In this document: in pieces, positions 25,245 to 32,405 of the stretch
How positions within the stretch are numbered: position 1 is the stretch's first letter
How the letters are laid out: every line of letters starts with the position of its first letter
Source of the DNA: an uncultured Anaerolineales bacterium
GTDB lineage: Bacteria; Chloroflexota; Anaerolineae; Anaerolineales; Villigracilaceae
Length of the DNA: 36,439 nt
Direction of reading: 5' to 3'
Assembly (NCBI GenBank): GCA_949319575.1
Contig: CASGHD010000186.1
Location: 1-36,439 of the forward strand
Program-made: the position numbers and the translations under genes
The notes under the pieces: model-generated
Database searches by the model: none
Seen by the model: the letters and a program-made list of their open reading frames with translations, nothing else
Told to the model about the DNA's origin: nothing

Positions 25245-25280
25245 ACTCCCCTGCTTTCATGGCATGGGGAGTTTGTTTTT
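25245..25280 (+). terminator. Intrinsic terminator of the PTS/C1 cluster
   Basis: ACTCCCC (25245-25251) pairs with GGGGAGT (25266-25272), extended by TGC/GCA inside, followed by TTGTTTTT. This is a textbook stem plus U-tract, 146 bp after the metF stop. Confidence 0.8.
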
Positions 25281-25289
25281 AATTTGTGA

Positions 25290-25399
25290 GTGGTCGAGTC
25301 CGGGCGCTCCGCTCGCGCCGGTGACGCGCGCTGTGCTAACACGGACTCCGTCCCCATCCCTTCGCTATCACTCAGGGCATGGCTCCGGCAAACGACCAC
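25290..25399. repeat. GTGGTCG-ended palindromic element
   Basis: About 110 bp bounded by GTGGTCG and CGACCAC with further imperfect pairing (CCGG) just inside. It is probably another small dispersed repeat; only one copy is seen here. Confidence 0.35.
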
Positions 25400-25650
25400 G
25401 ATTCGAGGATCGTTCCCGTTGTGCAGCCGCCCATCCGATTGGTGATGGCGGAGATTCTATTGTTTTGACAAGCTCAACACAAGTTTCCGCGTTGTAGGCT
25501 TGGGAGTAGGTGGCGCCGTTTCAGGCATTACACTTCATACTGTTCATCTATTTTGATTTTGAGGCGCCATCGTTTTGGAAATCAGGAGTAACTCAAATGA
25601 ACCGGGCGCGCTAAAAGTATGTAGATGGGTTTCACCACAGGCGGAAAACC

Positions 25651-25768
25651 CTAACCACGGAATCACGGAAACACGGAGAAAAACAATAAAAAAACAGGCG
25701 AAAAAAGTTTTTATCAGCGTTTTCAGCGTTCATCTGCGTCCAAAAAAAGGAAAGTGTCAGATAGTTAG
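25651..25768. repeat. Dispersed repeat, family C copy 1
   Basis: It begins CTAACCACGG and ends GATAGTTAG, with purine-rich CACGGAA units and the shared core CAGGCGAAAAAAG, TATCAGCGTTT and GGAAAGTGTCAG. The same core occurs in inverted orientation at 27990-28356. Confidence 0.6.
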
Positions 25769-25806
25769 AAGCACATCAGAGTTTTGATATTAAGGGTCTT
25801 TACGAG

Positions 25807-25889
25807 TTGCCGTGATGAACCGCCAGTTCCGGCGGCAGTTGCACTGCCGCCCGCCAGCCGTGCAACTGCTGGCGTAACAATCACGGCAA
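25807..25889. repeat. Long nested hairpin element
   Basis: TTGCCGTGAT (25807-25816) pairs with ATCACGGCAA (25880-25889), and inside it GCAGTTGCAC (25835-25844) pairs with GTGCAACTGC (25860-25869). Both arms are perfect 10-mers. No U-tract follows. It looks like a palindromic intergenic repeat. Confidence 0.65.
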
Positions 25890-25916
25890 TTCCCAGAGAG
25901 CCGATATTAATTCAGC

Positions 25917-26094
25917 GTAACTGCTCAGCCTCGGAACATGTCGCTGCGAGGCGCTCCTGGTTTTGCCGAAGCAGTCTCCCCATACCGGGAGATTGCTTCC
26001 CTTCGACAGGCTCAGGACAGGCGGCGGGACCCCGAAAAAACACCGGGGCAGGCGAGCAAGAGCCCTCCTCGCAACGACATGCCTGAGCAGATAC
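25917..26094. mobile_element. IS66-like MITE, copy 1 (178 bp) with 8-bp target duplication
   Basis: The ends GTAACTGCTCAG and CTGAGCAGATAC are inverted repeats. Perfect 8-bp direct repeats AATTCAGC flank it (25909-25916 and 26095-26102). It contains no ORF that could be a transposase. GTAA termini with 8-bp duplications are the pattern of the IS66 family, so it was probably moved in trans. Positions 25999-26021 are a 23-bp segment missing from copy 2. Confidence 0.85.
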
Positions 26095-26117
26095 AATTCA
26101 GCCGCCTTTATTTGCTG

Positions 26118-26123
26118 TATACT
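26118..26123 (+). promoter_or_regulatory. Possible -10 box (TATACT) for the mutase gene
   Basis: TATACT lies 29 bp before the ATG, right beside the MITE; no good -35 is seen, and the 17-bp-spaced position falls at the MITE's target duplication. Confidence 0.35.
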
Positions 26124-26152
26124 AGCGTAGAAAATGTTTTTATGGAGGCGCG

Positions 26153-27805
26153 ATGACACTTCAGGATCAATACAAAAAATGGCAGGAAAACGTCCTGAAA
26201 AAATCATTGGATAAATTCAAAGAGCGGCGCGAACGCTTCGAAACTTCCTCTGGAATCGAACTGCCCCGCCTCGCTCTTCCGGGGGAGGCTGATCCAGTTT
26301 ACTCCGAGCGACTCGGCTTCCCCGGCGAATACCCCTTCACACGCGGCGTCCAACCCACGATGTATCGCTCCCGTTTTTGGACCATGCGCCAATATGCGGG
26401 CTTCTCCACCGCGGAAGAGACCAATAAACGATATCTTTACCTATTACAAAATGGGCAAACTGGCTTATCCGTCGCCTTTGACCTGCCAACTCAAATTGGC
26501 TACGATGCGGACGACCCGATCGCGCAAGGCGAAGTTGGCAAAGTAGGCGTTTCGATTTCCTCCGTACACGATATGGAGCAGTTGTTCGACCAGATCCCGC
26601 TCGATAAAGTTTCCACATCCATGACGATCAACGCGCCTGCGGGAGTTTTGTTGGCGATGTATATCGCAGTCGCCAAGCGCCAGGGCGCAGACGTGAAAAA
26701 ACTGCGCGGCACGATTCAAAACGACATCCTCAAAGAATACGTCGCGCGCGGCACGTATATTTTTCCGCCTGCCCCCTCGATGCGACTCATTACCAATATT
26801 TTTCAATTCTGCGAGAAAGAAGTTCCGAACTGGAACACGATCTCGATCTCAGGCTATCACATCCGCGAGGCAGGCTCGACTTCGGCGCAGGAGGTCGCGT
26901 TCACGCTGGCGAACGGAATCGCCTACGTGGAAGCGGCGTTGCAGGCTGGCTTGAACGTGGACGAGTTTGCCGGTCAACTCTCCTTCTTTTTCAACGCGCA
27001 CAACAACTTTTTAGAAGAAGTGGCAAAGTTCCGCGCCGCGCGCAGGTTATGGGCAAAAATTATGCGCGAACGGTTCAAAGCGCAGAAGCCATCCTCGTGG
27101 CAGTTACGCTTCCACACACAGACCGCAGGCTCGACCCTCACCGCGCAACAGCCGGAGAACAATGTTGTGAGAGTGACTGTGCAAGCATTGTCTGCCATTC
27201 TCGGCGGGACGCAGTCCCTGCACACCAACAGCATGGACGAGGCGTTGTGGCTTCCCACCGAAAAAGCCGTGCGTGTCGCGCTCCGCACACAACAGATTCT
27301 CGCGTATGAGTCGGGCGTGGCAGACTCGGTTGATCCGCTGGCGGGGTCGTACCTGATCGAATATCTCACCGACGAGATGGAAAAAGGCGCGCAGGAATAC
27401 ATCTCCAAAATTGACGATATGGGCGGCGCATTGCAATCCATTGAAAAAGGATTCATGCAAAGCGAGATCCAAAATGCCGCGTACGCCGCGCAACAAGCCA
27501 TCGAAAGAGGAGAGCAGGTGGTAGTGGGCGTGAATCAATTTGCTGTTGACGAGGAAGTGACTTTGGAACGCCTGAAAGTTGACCCCGCCATTGAGTTGGG
27601 ACAGAGGGAAAGGTTGAGGGAATTAAGGGAAAGAAGAAAGAAGGAAAGAGTTGGCGAGTTGCTCGGCAAATTGAAGTCCGCGGCGGGAGGTTCCGATAAC
27701 CTGATGCCGTTGTTTATTGAGTGTGTCGAGAATGATGTCACACTCGGAGAGATTTGTAATGCGCTGAGACTGGTATGGGGCGAGTACGTGGCGGAGGGGT
27801 TTTAG
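26153..27805 (+). CDS. Methylmalonyl-CoA mutase large-subunit-type protein
   Basis: 550 residues covering the (beta/alpha)8 substrate domain only; there is no C-terminal B12-binding domain, so a separate small subunit is needed and is not in this window. Conserved parts include [33 protein letters not shown] with Tyr81, [57 protein letters not shown] and [15 protein letters not shown]. The Tyr and the Arg before TYIFPP match methylmalonyl-CoA rather than isobutyryl-CoA mutases as far as can be judged by eye. It interconverts succinyl-CoA and methylmalonyl-CoA with adenosylcobalamin. GGAGG precedes the ATG. It stands alone between repeat blocks. Confidence 0.93.
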   Translation: MTLQDQYKKWQENVLKKSLDKFKERRERFETSSGIELPRLALPGEADPVYSERLGFPGEYPFTRGVQPTMYRSRFWTMRQYAGFSTAEETNKRYLYLLQNGQTGLSVAFDLPTQIGYDADDPIAQGEVGKVGVSISSVHDMEQLFDQIPLDKVSTSMTINAPAGVLLAMYIAVAKRQGADVKKLRGTIQNDILKEYVARGTYIFPPAPSMRLITNIFQFCEKEVPNWNTISISGYHIREAGSTSAQEVAFTLANGIAYVEAALQAGLNVDEFAGQLSFFFNAHNNFLEEVAKFRAARRLWAKIMRERFKAQKPSSWQLRFHTQTAGSTLTAQQPENNVVRVTVQALSAILGGTQSLHTNSMDEALWLPTEKAVRVALRTQQILAYESGVADSVDPLAGSYLIEYLTDEMEKGAQEYISKIDDMGGALQSIEKGFMQSEIQNAAYAAQQAIERGEQVVVGVNQFAVDEEVTLERLKVDPAIELGQRERLRELRERRKKERVGELLGKLKSAAGGSDNLMPLFIECVENDVTLGEICNALRLVWGEYVAEGF

Positions 27806-27818
27806 GAACCTGCCTAAA

Positions 27819-27968
27819 AGAGTGCTTCTTAAGTCTGTGTCATCTTCTTTTTGTACACGGATTGCACGGAAAGCGCGGAAAAAGAGCCTCTTTTTGATGG
27901 TTTTTTCCGTGAAACTCAGCGAAATCCGCGGCGTCCGTGTTCAAAAAAGTCTTTAAGAAACAGTCTCT
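27819..27968 (+). repeat. 150-bp repeat, family B copy 1
   Basis: It starts AGAGTGCTTCTTAAG and ends CTTTAAGAAACAGTCTCT, imperfect terminal inverted repeats. The interior has many CACGGA/GCGGAA units and the core AGAGCCTCTTTTTGATGG. It is close to the reverse complement of 30330-30479 and exactly the same length. No target duplication is obvious. Confidence 0.85.
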
Positions 27969-27989
27969 AATCCACTGGCTAGTCTACAA

Positions 27990-28356
27990 CTAACCACCTG
28001 ACACTTTCCTTTTAGGACGTTGCAAACGCTGATAAAAAACTTTTTTCGCCTGCTTGTTGAAAAATCAGCGTTCATCTGTAACTACTCAGCCTGGGAACAT
28101 GTCGCTGCGAGGCGCTCTTGGTTTTGCCGAAGCAGTCTCCCAACGCCGGGAGATTGCTTCGTCGGGACCCCGAAAAACATTGGGGCAGGCGAGCAAGAGC
28201 CTCCTCGCAACGACATGCCTGAGCAGTTACGTTCATCTGTATTTTTCCGCGTCTCGTGATTTGGCGTAGAAACGAGGCGCCTCCACCGTTGACCCGGTTT
28301 TTGTCGCCACAGGAAACGCGGAGATGAATCTCGAAGTCTCTGTAACCTCGTGGTTA
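27990..28356 (-). repeat. Dispersed repeat, family C copy 2, interrupted by a MITE
   Basis: It begins CTAACCACCTGACAC and ends CGTGGTTA; in reverse orientation it shares several segments with 25651-25768. The MITE at 28078-28230 lies within it and splits the GTTCATCT motif that copy 1 also contains. Confidence 0.6.
28078..28230. mobile_element. IS66-like MITE, copy 2 (153 bp) with 8-bp target duplication
   Basis: The ends GTAACTACTCAG and CTGAGCAGTTAC are inverted repeats, flanked by perfect 8-bp direct repeats GTTCATCT (28070-28077 and 28231-28238). It lacks the 23-bp internal segment of copies 1 and 3; the junction is at 28159/28160. It has no coding capacity. Confidence 0.87.
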
Positions 28357-28432
28357 ATTGATTTCTAGTGTGAGCGCAAAGATAATTTTTTCTTCACGCT
28401 CCTGGCGTTCTGAGCGGTAACAATCAGTTGTC

Positions 28433-29446
28433 TTAAGCGTTATATCTCTTCCTGATCTCAGGCAAAAAGTAATCGTCGAAGAATCGATCCGCGTCATATT
28501 CCGGTAGCCAGCCCCATTCGGCGCGCGCCAGCGAATCATCCACATCCTGGGGCCACGAATCGACGATTCCCTGCCGGCGCGGGCTCGGCTCGAACGAGAT
28601 ATTCGCGCCGGGGAAGGCTCTCAAGGCGCGGTCACGGAATTCGCCAGCGGTAAGCGCGAAGGCGGCGATGTTATACACCTGGTGATTCAAATTCGCGCGC
28701 GGCGCGTCCATCAACATCAACAGCGAGCGGATCGCGTCGGGCATTGCCATGAACGAAATTTTCGAATCTTCGCGCACGAAACACGCGTAGTCTTTCCCTT
28801 GCGCCGCCGCATGGAGCATCTCCGGTCCATAGTCGCTGGTGCCGCTGCTGGGCAGGGTCAAGGCTGAGATCAAGCCGGGGAACCGAATCGACCGAAAGTC
28901 CAGGAAATGAGGCGGGTTGTCATCCAAATGTTTTTGCCCGAAAAACTTGCCGTAATAAATTCCCAATTTTTCACAATACAGTTTATTGCATCCATACATC
29001 GTCTGCGGCGAGTTGTATTCATTTTCCTTCACGCGCCCCGCCGACCTTTTCACCGCAAGACTCCCCATCCCGTACGCGGCGATCGAACTTGGGAATAAAA
29101 ATTTTACCGACTTGTGATGTTTCTCCGAACGATACGCGGCAAGCATGAGCAATTGCATCGTGCCCTCCACATTGATGCGATGCGCCTCCTCGCTTGCCGC
29201 CTCGGCTTTGGAAGACAGCGACGCCGCGAGATGAAAGATCACATCGAAGTCGTAATCGTAAAACGTTTTGATCTTATAAACCAAATCCCCCTGCACATGC
29301 TCTGCCGAAATTTTCCTGATGCTATCGGGCAACGGCGCCAGGTCCGACGTTGTGATTTGATATCCGCCGCGCATCGCCAATGCCTGCACAAGAGCCTGAC
29401 CAATTTCACCGCACGCGCCTGTCACGAGCGCCTTCGTATCAGTCAT
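28433..29446 (-). CDS. NAD-dependent epimerase/dehydratase-family protein, L-threonine 3-dehydrogenase-like
   Basis: 337 residues of the extended SDR family. The NAD motif is TGACGEIG (9-16) and the catalytic pair Tyr151/Lys155 lies in YGCNK. The stretch FRSIRFPGLIS followed by GTSDYGPEMLHAA and MAMPDAIRSLLMLM is like the UDP-galactose-epimerase-type L-threonine dehydrogenases, which oxidise threonine to 2-amino-3-ketobutyrate. A related sugar epimerase role cannot be excluded. The start at 29446 is set by AAGGAGATTGT; the longer frame upstream is not coding. It is divergent from the lipoprotein gene at 29493. Confidence 0.88.
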   Translation of the reverse strand: MTDTKALVTGACGEIGQALVQALAMRGGYQITTSDLAPLPDSIRKISAEHVQGDLVYKIKTFYDYDFDVIFHLAASLSSKAEAASEEAHRINVEGTMQLLMLAAYRSEKHHKSVKFLFPSSIAAYGMGSLAVKRSAGRVKENEYNSPQTMYGCNKLYCEKLGIYYGKFFGQKHLDDNPPHFLDFRSIRFPGLISALTLPSSGTSDYGPEMLHAAAQGKDYACFVREDSKISFMAMPDAIRSLLMLMDAPRANLNHQVYNIAAFALTAGEFRDRALRAFPGANISFEPSPRRQGIVDSWPQDVDDSLARAEWGWLPEYDADRFFDDYFLPEIRKRYNA

Positions 29447-29492
29447 ACAATCTCCTTGTATGCTAGAATGTCGAACGACGATATTGTACTTC

Positions 29493-30272
29493 ATGCGAAC
29501 TATATTCAAAATTTTCTTGATGGGATTCCTCCTCACCGCCTGCTCGCCAGCGGATGCGATTCCCGCCGCCTCGACTCTCCCTCCCTCGGAGACTCCGCTT
29601 CCAACGCCGAGTGTGATCTGGTTCCCCCCGTCCGCCACGCCAACCCTGCCGGAGATCGTTACCGCCACCTCCACACCGGAGATGAACCCCGGCATCGGCG
29701 CGTTGATCCTCGATGATGATTTCTCAGACTTCGCCTCATGGGACACTGCCCTATCCGACCAGGGGAGCGCCGCCATCAGCCGCAACCGTTTGACCATCGT
29801 CGTGCAACCCGGCATTTATCTCGCCAGCATGAGGCATGAACTCGCCGTCGGCAACTTCTACGCCGAGATCACCGCGCGGACGAGCACTTGCCGAGGCGAA
29901 GACAATTACGGACTCATCATCCGCGCCGCCGGGAATTCGTTCTACCGCTTTGCCCTCGCCTGCAATGGCTCCGTCTTCGTGGAGCGAATCAAAACCGGCA
30001 CGCGGCTCACCATCTTCGAGCCGGTCGCCAGCGGAGACGCTCCGCCGGGCGCGCCGGGCGAAGCGCGCATCGGAATTTGGGCGGTCGACGCCGAGATGCG
30101 GGTTTTTCTCAATGACCGTTTTCAATTCAGCATTGTCGATAAAAGTTTTCCCAACGGCGGTTTCGGCGTATACGCGCGTTCGACTGGCGATACCCCGGTC
30201 ACGGTTACGTTTTCAGATTTAATTGTGTATGATGTGGGGTATGAGTTCCCGACGAGGACGCCAAGCCCGTGA
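29493..30272 (+). CDS. Lipoprotein with concanavalin/LamG-like domain
   Basis: 259 residues. The lipoprotein signal MRTIFKIFLMGFLLTAC has Cys17 in the lipobox; the ATG at 29493 is chosen because it puts the signal at the N-terminus. A Pro/Thr/Ser-rich linker (about 18-70) leads to a beta-sandwich region (DDDFSDFASWDTALSDQGSA start, then GLIIRAAGNSFYRFAL, RIGIWAVDAEMRVFLNDRF, GGFGVYARS) of the kind found in LamG or DUF1080 proteins. It is probably a surface-exposed carbohydrate-binding or structural protein. No catalytic residues can be named. Confidence 0.75.
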   Translation: MRTIFKIFLMGFLLTACSPADAIPAASTLPPSETPLPTPSVIWFPPSATPTLPEIVTATSTPEMNPGIGALILDDDFSDFASWDTALSDQGSAAISRNRLTIVVQPGIYLASMRHELAVGNFYAEITARTSTCRGEDNYGLIIRAAGNSFYRFALACNGSVFVERIKTGTRLTIFEPVASGDAPPGAPGEARIGIWAVDAEMRVFLNDRFQFSIVDKSFPNGGFGVYARSTGDTPVTVTFSDLIVYDVGYEFPTRTPSP

Positions 30273-30329
30273 TACGCAGTACGGAGTATTTTTGCCGCGT
30301 ATTGCGCACTGCATAACCATGTCCCCCTG

Positions 30330-30479
30330 AGAGACTGTTTCTTAAAGACTTTTTTGGACACAGACGCCACGGATTTCACGGAGTTGCACGGAAAACCATC
30401 AAAAAAGAGGCTCTTCTCCGTGTTTTCCGCGCACTCCGTGTACAAAAAGAAGATGACACAGACTTAAGAAACACTCTCT
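30330..30479 (-). repeat. 150-bp repeat, family B copy 2 (inverted)
   Basis: AGAGACTGTTTCTTAAAG at one end and CTTAAGAAACACTCTCT at the other form terminal inverted repeats. The sequence matches the reverse complement of 27819-27968 with scattered changes. Together the two copies bracket the epimerase and lipoprotein genes in inverted orientation. Confidence 0.85.
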
Positions 30480-30542
30480 GAGTGTAGCGAAGGGTCTCAC
30501 TACGGGATTGGAGATGCTTCGCCCCGCTTAGCATGACATACC

Positions 30543-31349
30543 ATGAAAAATAAACTCAACAACCTCACCAACAAGGAATGGTTGAAATTCCAGAAGTCGT
30601 GGTTCATCCATAACCCTCCGCCGCGTAAGAAGGGCGTTTTGGTCCATCCCGCCAAATACCCAGAGACGATGGCGCAGGAGTTCATCGAGTTCTTCACCAA
30701 GGAGGGCGAAACCATTCTCGACCCCATGGCAGGGACAGGGTCCACTCTCGTCGCCGCGTTGCGCGCAGGGCGGAACAGTTACGGCATCGAGTTGAATCCC
30801 AAATACGCGAAGATTGCAGCGAAAATTATTGATGAGGAAAGAAACGTGTTGGGTGAAAAGGTCGAAGGTCTAACGTCGAAGGTCATCAATGGTGATGCCG
30901 CAAACGCGCTTGACCTTGGACTTGTGACCTTCGACTATGTTTTAACTTCGCCTCCCTATTGGGATATGTTGAAAGCAAAAGGCGCGGAGACTCAAAAGAA
31001 GCGCCGCGACTCGGACGAGTTGGACGTCCACTATTCGGACGACCCGAACGACTTGGGGAATATCGAAGATTATGAAAAATTTCTGGAGGGGTTGATTGAT
31101 ATTTACAAACGACTGAAGCCGTTACTACGCGAGAAGGCATATCTCACGATCATCGTCAAGAATGTGAAGAAGGGCGGGAAGATTTATCCGCTGGCGTGGG
31201 ATCTTGCGAGAGAATTGGGAAAGACGTACACGTTGAAGGATGAAAAAATTTGGCTGCAAGATAACCAGTCCCTCGCGCCGTTCGGGATGGGCTCCGCGTG
31301 GGTGAGTAATACGTTCCATCACTATTGTTTGCAGTTTAGGAATGAGTAA
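30543..31349 (+). CDS. DNA methyltransferase, SPPY-type (probable N4-cytosine)
   Basis: 268 residues. Motif X-like HPAKYPETMAQEFI (35-48) precedes motif I DPMAGTGST (60-68), the S-adenosylmethionine site with NSYGIELNPKYA after it, and catalytic motif IV TSPPYW (135-140) comes later. Order X-I-IV with SPPY suggests an N4-cytosine enzyme, although N6-adenine activity cannot be ruled out. There is no large target-recognition insert before motif IV; the DNA-contact region is probably 140-190. It lies 72 bp before an unknown protein with a nuclease-like motif on the same strand, so it may be the modification half of a restriction-modification pair. Alternatively it is an orphan methylase. Confidence 0.9.
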   Translation: MKNKLNNLTNKEWLKFQKSWFIHNPPPRKKGVLVHPAKYPETMAQEFIEFFTKEGETILDPMAGTGSTLVAALRAGRNSYGIELNPKYAKIAAKIIDEERNVLGEKVEGLTSKVINGDAANALDLGLVTFDYVLTSPPYWDMLKAKGAETQKKRRDSDELDVHYSDDPNDLGNIEDYEKFLEGLIDIYKRLKPLLREKAYLTIIVKNVKKGGKIYPLAWDLARELGKTYTLKDEKIWLQDNQSLAPFGMGSAWVSNTFHHYCLQFRNE

Positions 31350-31421
31350 CCAAAATACGCGGTTTGCAACATGCTGTAATCGCCATATTCCGTACTGCGT
31401 ATTGCGTAAACTAAATTCATT

Positions 31422-32405
31422 ATGCTCACCCCCTCCAACCTGCTCCACCTCCCCTACACCCGCGACTTGACCGAGGCGGGGATTGCGTACGCGCTAAGGG
31501 CATTGCCTCACACGTACCATCGCGCGGGAGGTTCGCCGTACAGCCGGTTGAGACGAACCGTCGCCGGCGTGGCGGTGGAGTTGGCGTTCCGGCGCTATCT
31601 TTCGGAGCGGAACATTCCCTTCGATGTGAAGGGCGCGGCGCCGTTCACGAACCCTGATCGCTATGATGTTTCATTGGGCGGGCGAAGATGCGACATCCAA
31701 TCGTTTCTCATTTCGCATCGCGAACAAATTTCGGAGATGAAGCGCAACCCGCAGGTGATCTTGAACGCGCCCGCGCTTGTCCCCTCCGACCAGAACGCGG
31801 CGGAGGGACATTCAGACCGCGACATTTACCTCTTCGCGTTTTTGCCGGGGTTGGTTGCCGCGTCGCAGGAGGAGATGAGGAAAGTCGTCGCCGCGAACCA
31901 GCCGCATTATTTGGTTCATGTTCTGCCCGATTCGTGGATGAGACCCGCCGCGTGGAATCCGCTCGGCGCGCTGGTCGTCAAGTCGGAGGCGGAGGAGGCG
32001 ATCACGCTTGAGTTGGGCGGGCAAGATGAAGGGCGAGAGACGCGTCTGCTTGAGGTGGAGATTCCGCCGCGCAAGCGAGTCGAAATCCCCAATGAATTCT
32101 TTTCGCTGGCGCGCATCCACAGCAAAGCGCCGCCGAATGCGCGCATCGGCATCCGAAACATGAGCGAAAACGAAGCGCATGTGATCGGCGCGTTCGATTG
32201 GGGTAATATCTGGGTCTACGGCATGGAGATCGTGCTGGCTGGTTTTCTTTCGCGCGAGGAGTTCAACCGCCGCGCAACGCCCGTCTATGAAGGGGCGCGC
32301 GTGTTTCAGTATGAAAAGACGCGCGTAAAAAATCTCGCGGTATCCGTGGTCGATCTGAAACCCGTCGCTGAATTATTCGAACGTATAAAGGAACATACCC
32401 TATGA
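31422..32405 (+). CDS. Unrecognised protein with PD-(D/E)xK-like motif, candidate restriction endonuclease
   Basis: 327 residues, no family recognised. An early helix has Glu53 (AGVAVELAFRRYL), and then NPDRYDVSLGGRRCDIQSF gives Asp82, nine residues on Asp91, and Gln93, a D-x8-D-x-Q pattern like the active site of BglII (D...ExQ). This is what a PD-(D/E)xK nuclease with Gln in place of Lys looks like. The remaining parts include mixed beta segments (RLLEVEIPPRKRVEIPNEFFSLARI) and end in VVDLKPVAELFERIKEH. It follows a DNA methyltransferase gene and overlaps the S41 protease start by 4 bp (ATGA). The nuclease role is inference from motif and context. Confidence 0.65.
   Translation: MLTPSNLLHLPYTRDLTEAGIAYALRALPHTYHRAGGSPYSRLRRTVAGVAVELAFRRYLSERNIPFDVKGAAPFTNPDRYDVSLGGRRCDIQSFLISHREQISEMKRNPQVILNAPALVPSDQNAAEGHSDRDIYLFAFLPGLVAASQEEMRKVVAANQPHYLVHVLPDSWMRPAAWNPLGALVVKSEAEEAITLELGGQDEGRETRLLEVEIPPRKRVEIPNEFFSLARIHSKAPPNARIGIRNMSENEAHVIGAFDWGNIWVYGMEIVLAGFLSREEFNRRATPVYEGARVFQYEKTRVKNLAVSVVDLKPVAELFERIKEHTL

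Larger units (their letters stand above)
25100..26152. other. 1.05-kb repeat-rich spacer with no convincing gene
   Basis: It holds a terminator (25245-25280), a GTGGTCG-ended element (25290-25399), a repeat with CTAACCAC-type ends (25651-25768), a long double hairpin (25807-25889), an IS66-like MITE (25917-26094) and a likely promoter for the mutase gene. Short ORFs here are made of repeat sequence and are not called. Confidence 0.7.
27806..28432. other. 627-bp repeat-filled spacer
   Basis: It holds repeat family B copy 1 (27819-27968), family C copy 2 (27990-28356) and, inside the latter, MITE copy 2 (28078-28230). No gene is visible. Confidence 0.75.

Noticed and set aside
25431-25600. Possible tRNA or small RNA in the 25.4-25.6 kb spacer
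   Set aside because: No cloverleaf could be formed by eye and no T-loop GTTCRANNC was found.
25784-26156. Short ORFs between 25784 and 26156
   Set aside because: They are made of hairpin and MITE sequence; the same peptides recur from the other MITE copies (for example at 28054).
27811-27976. Target duplication for repeat family B copy 1
   Set aside because: Flanking bases on the two sides do not match beyond chance, and the same is true for copy 2.
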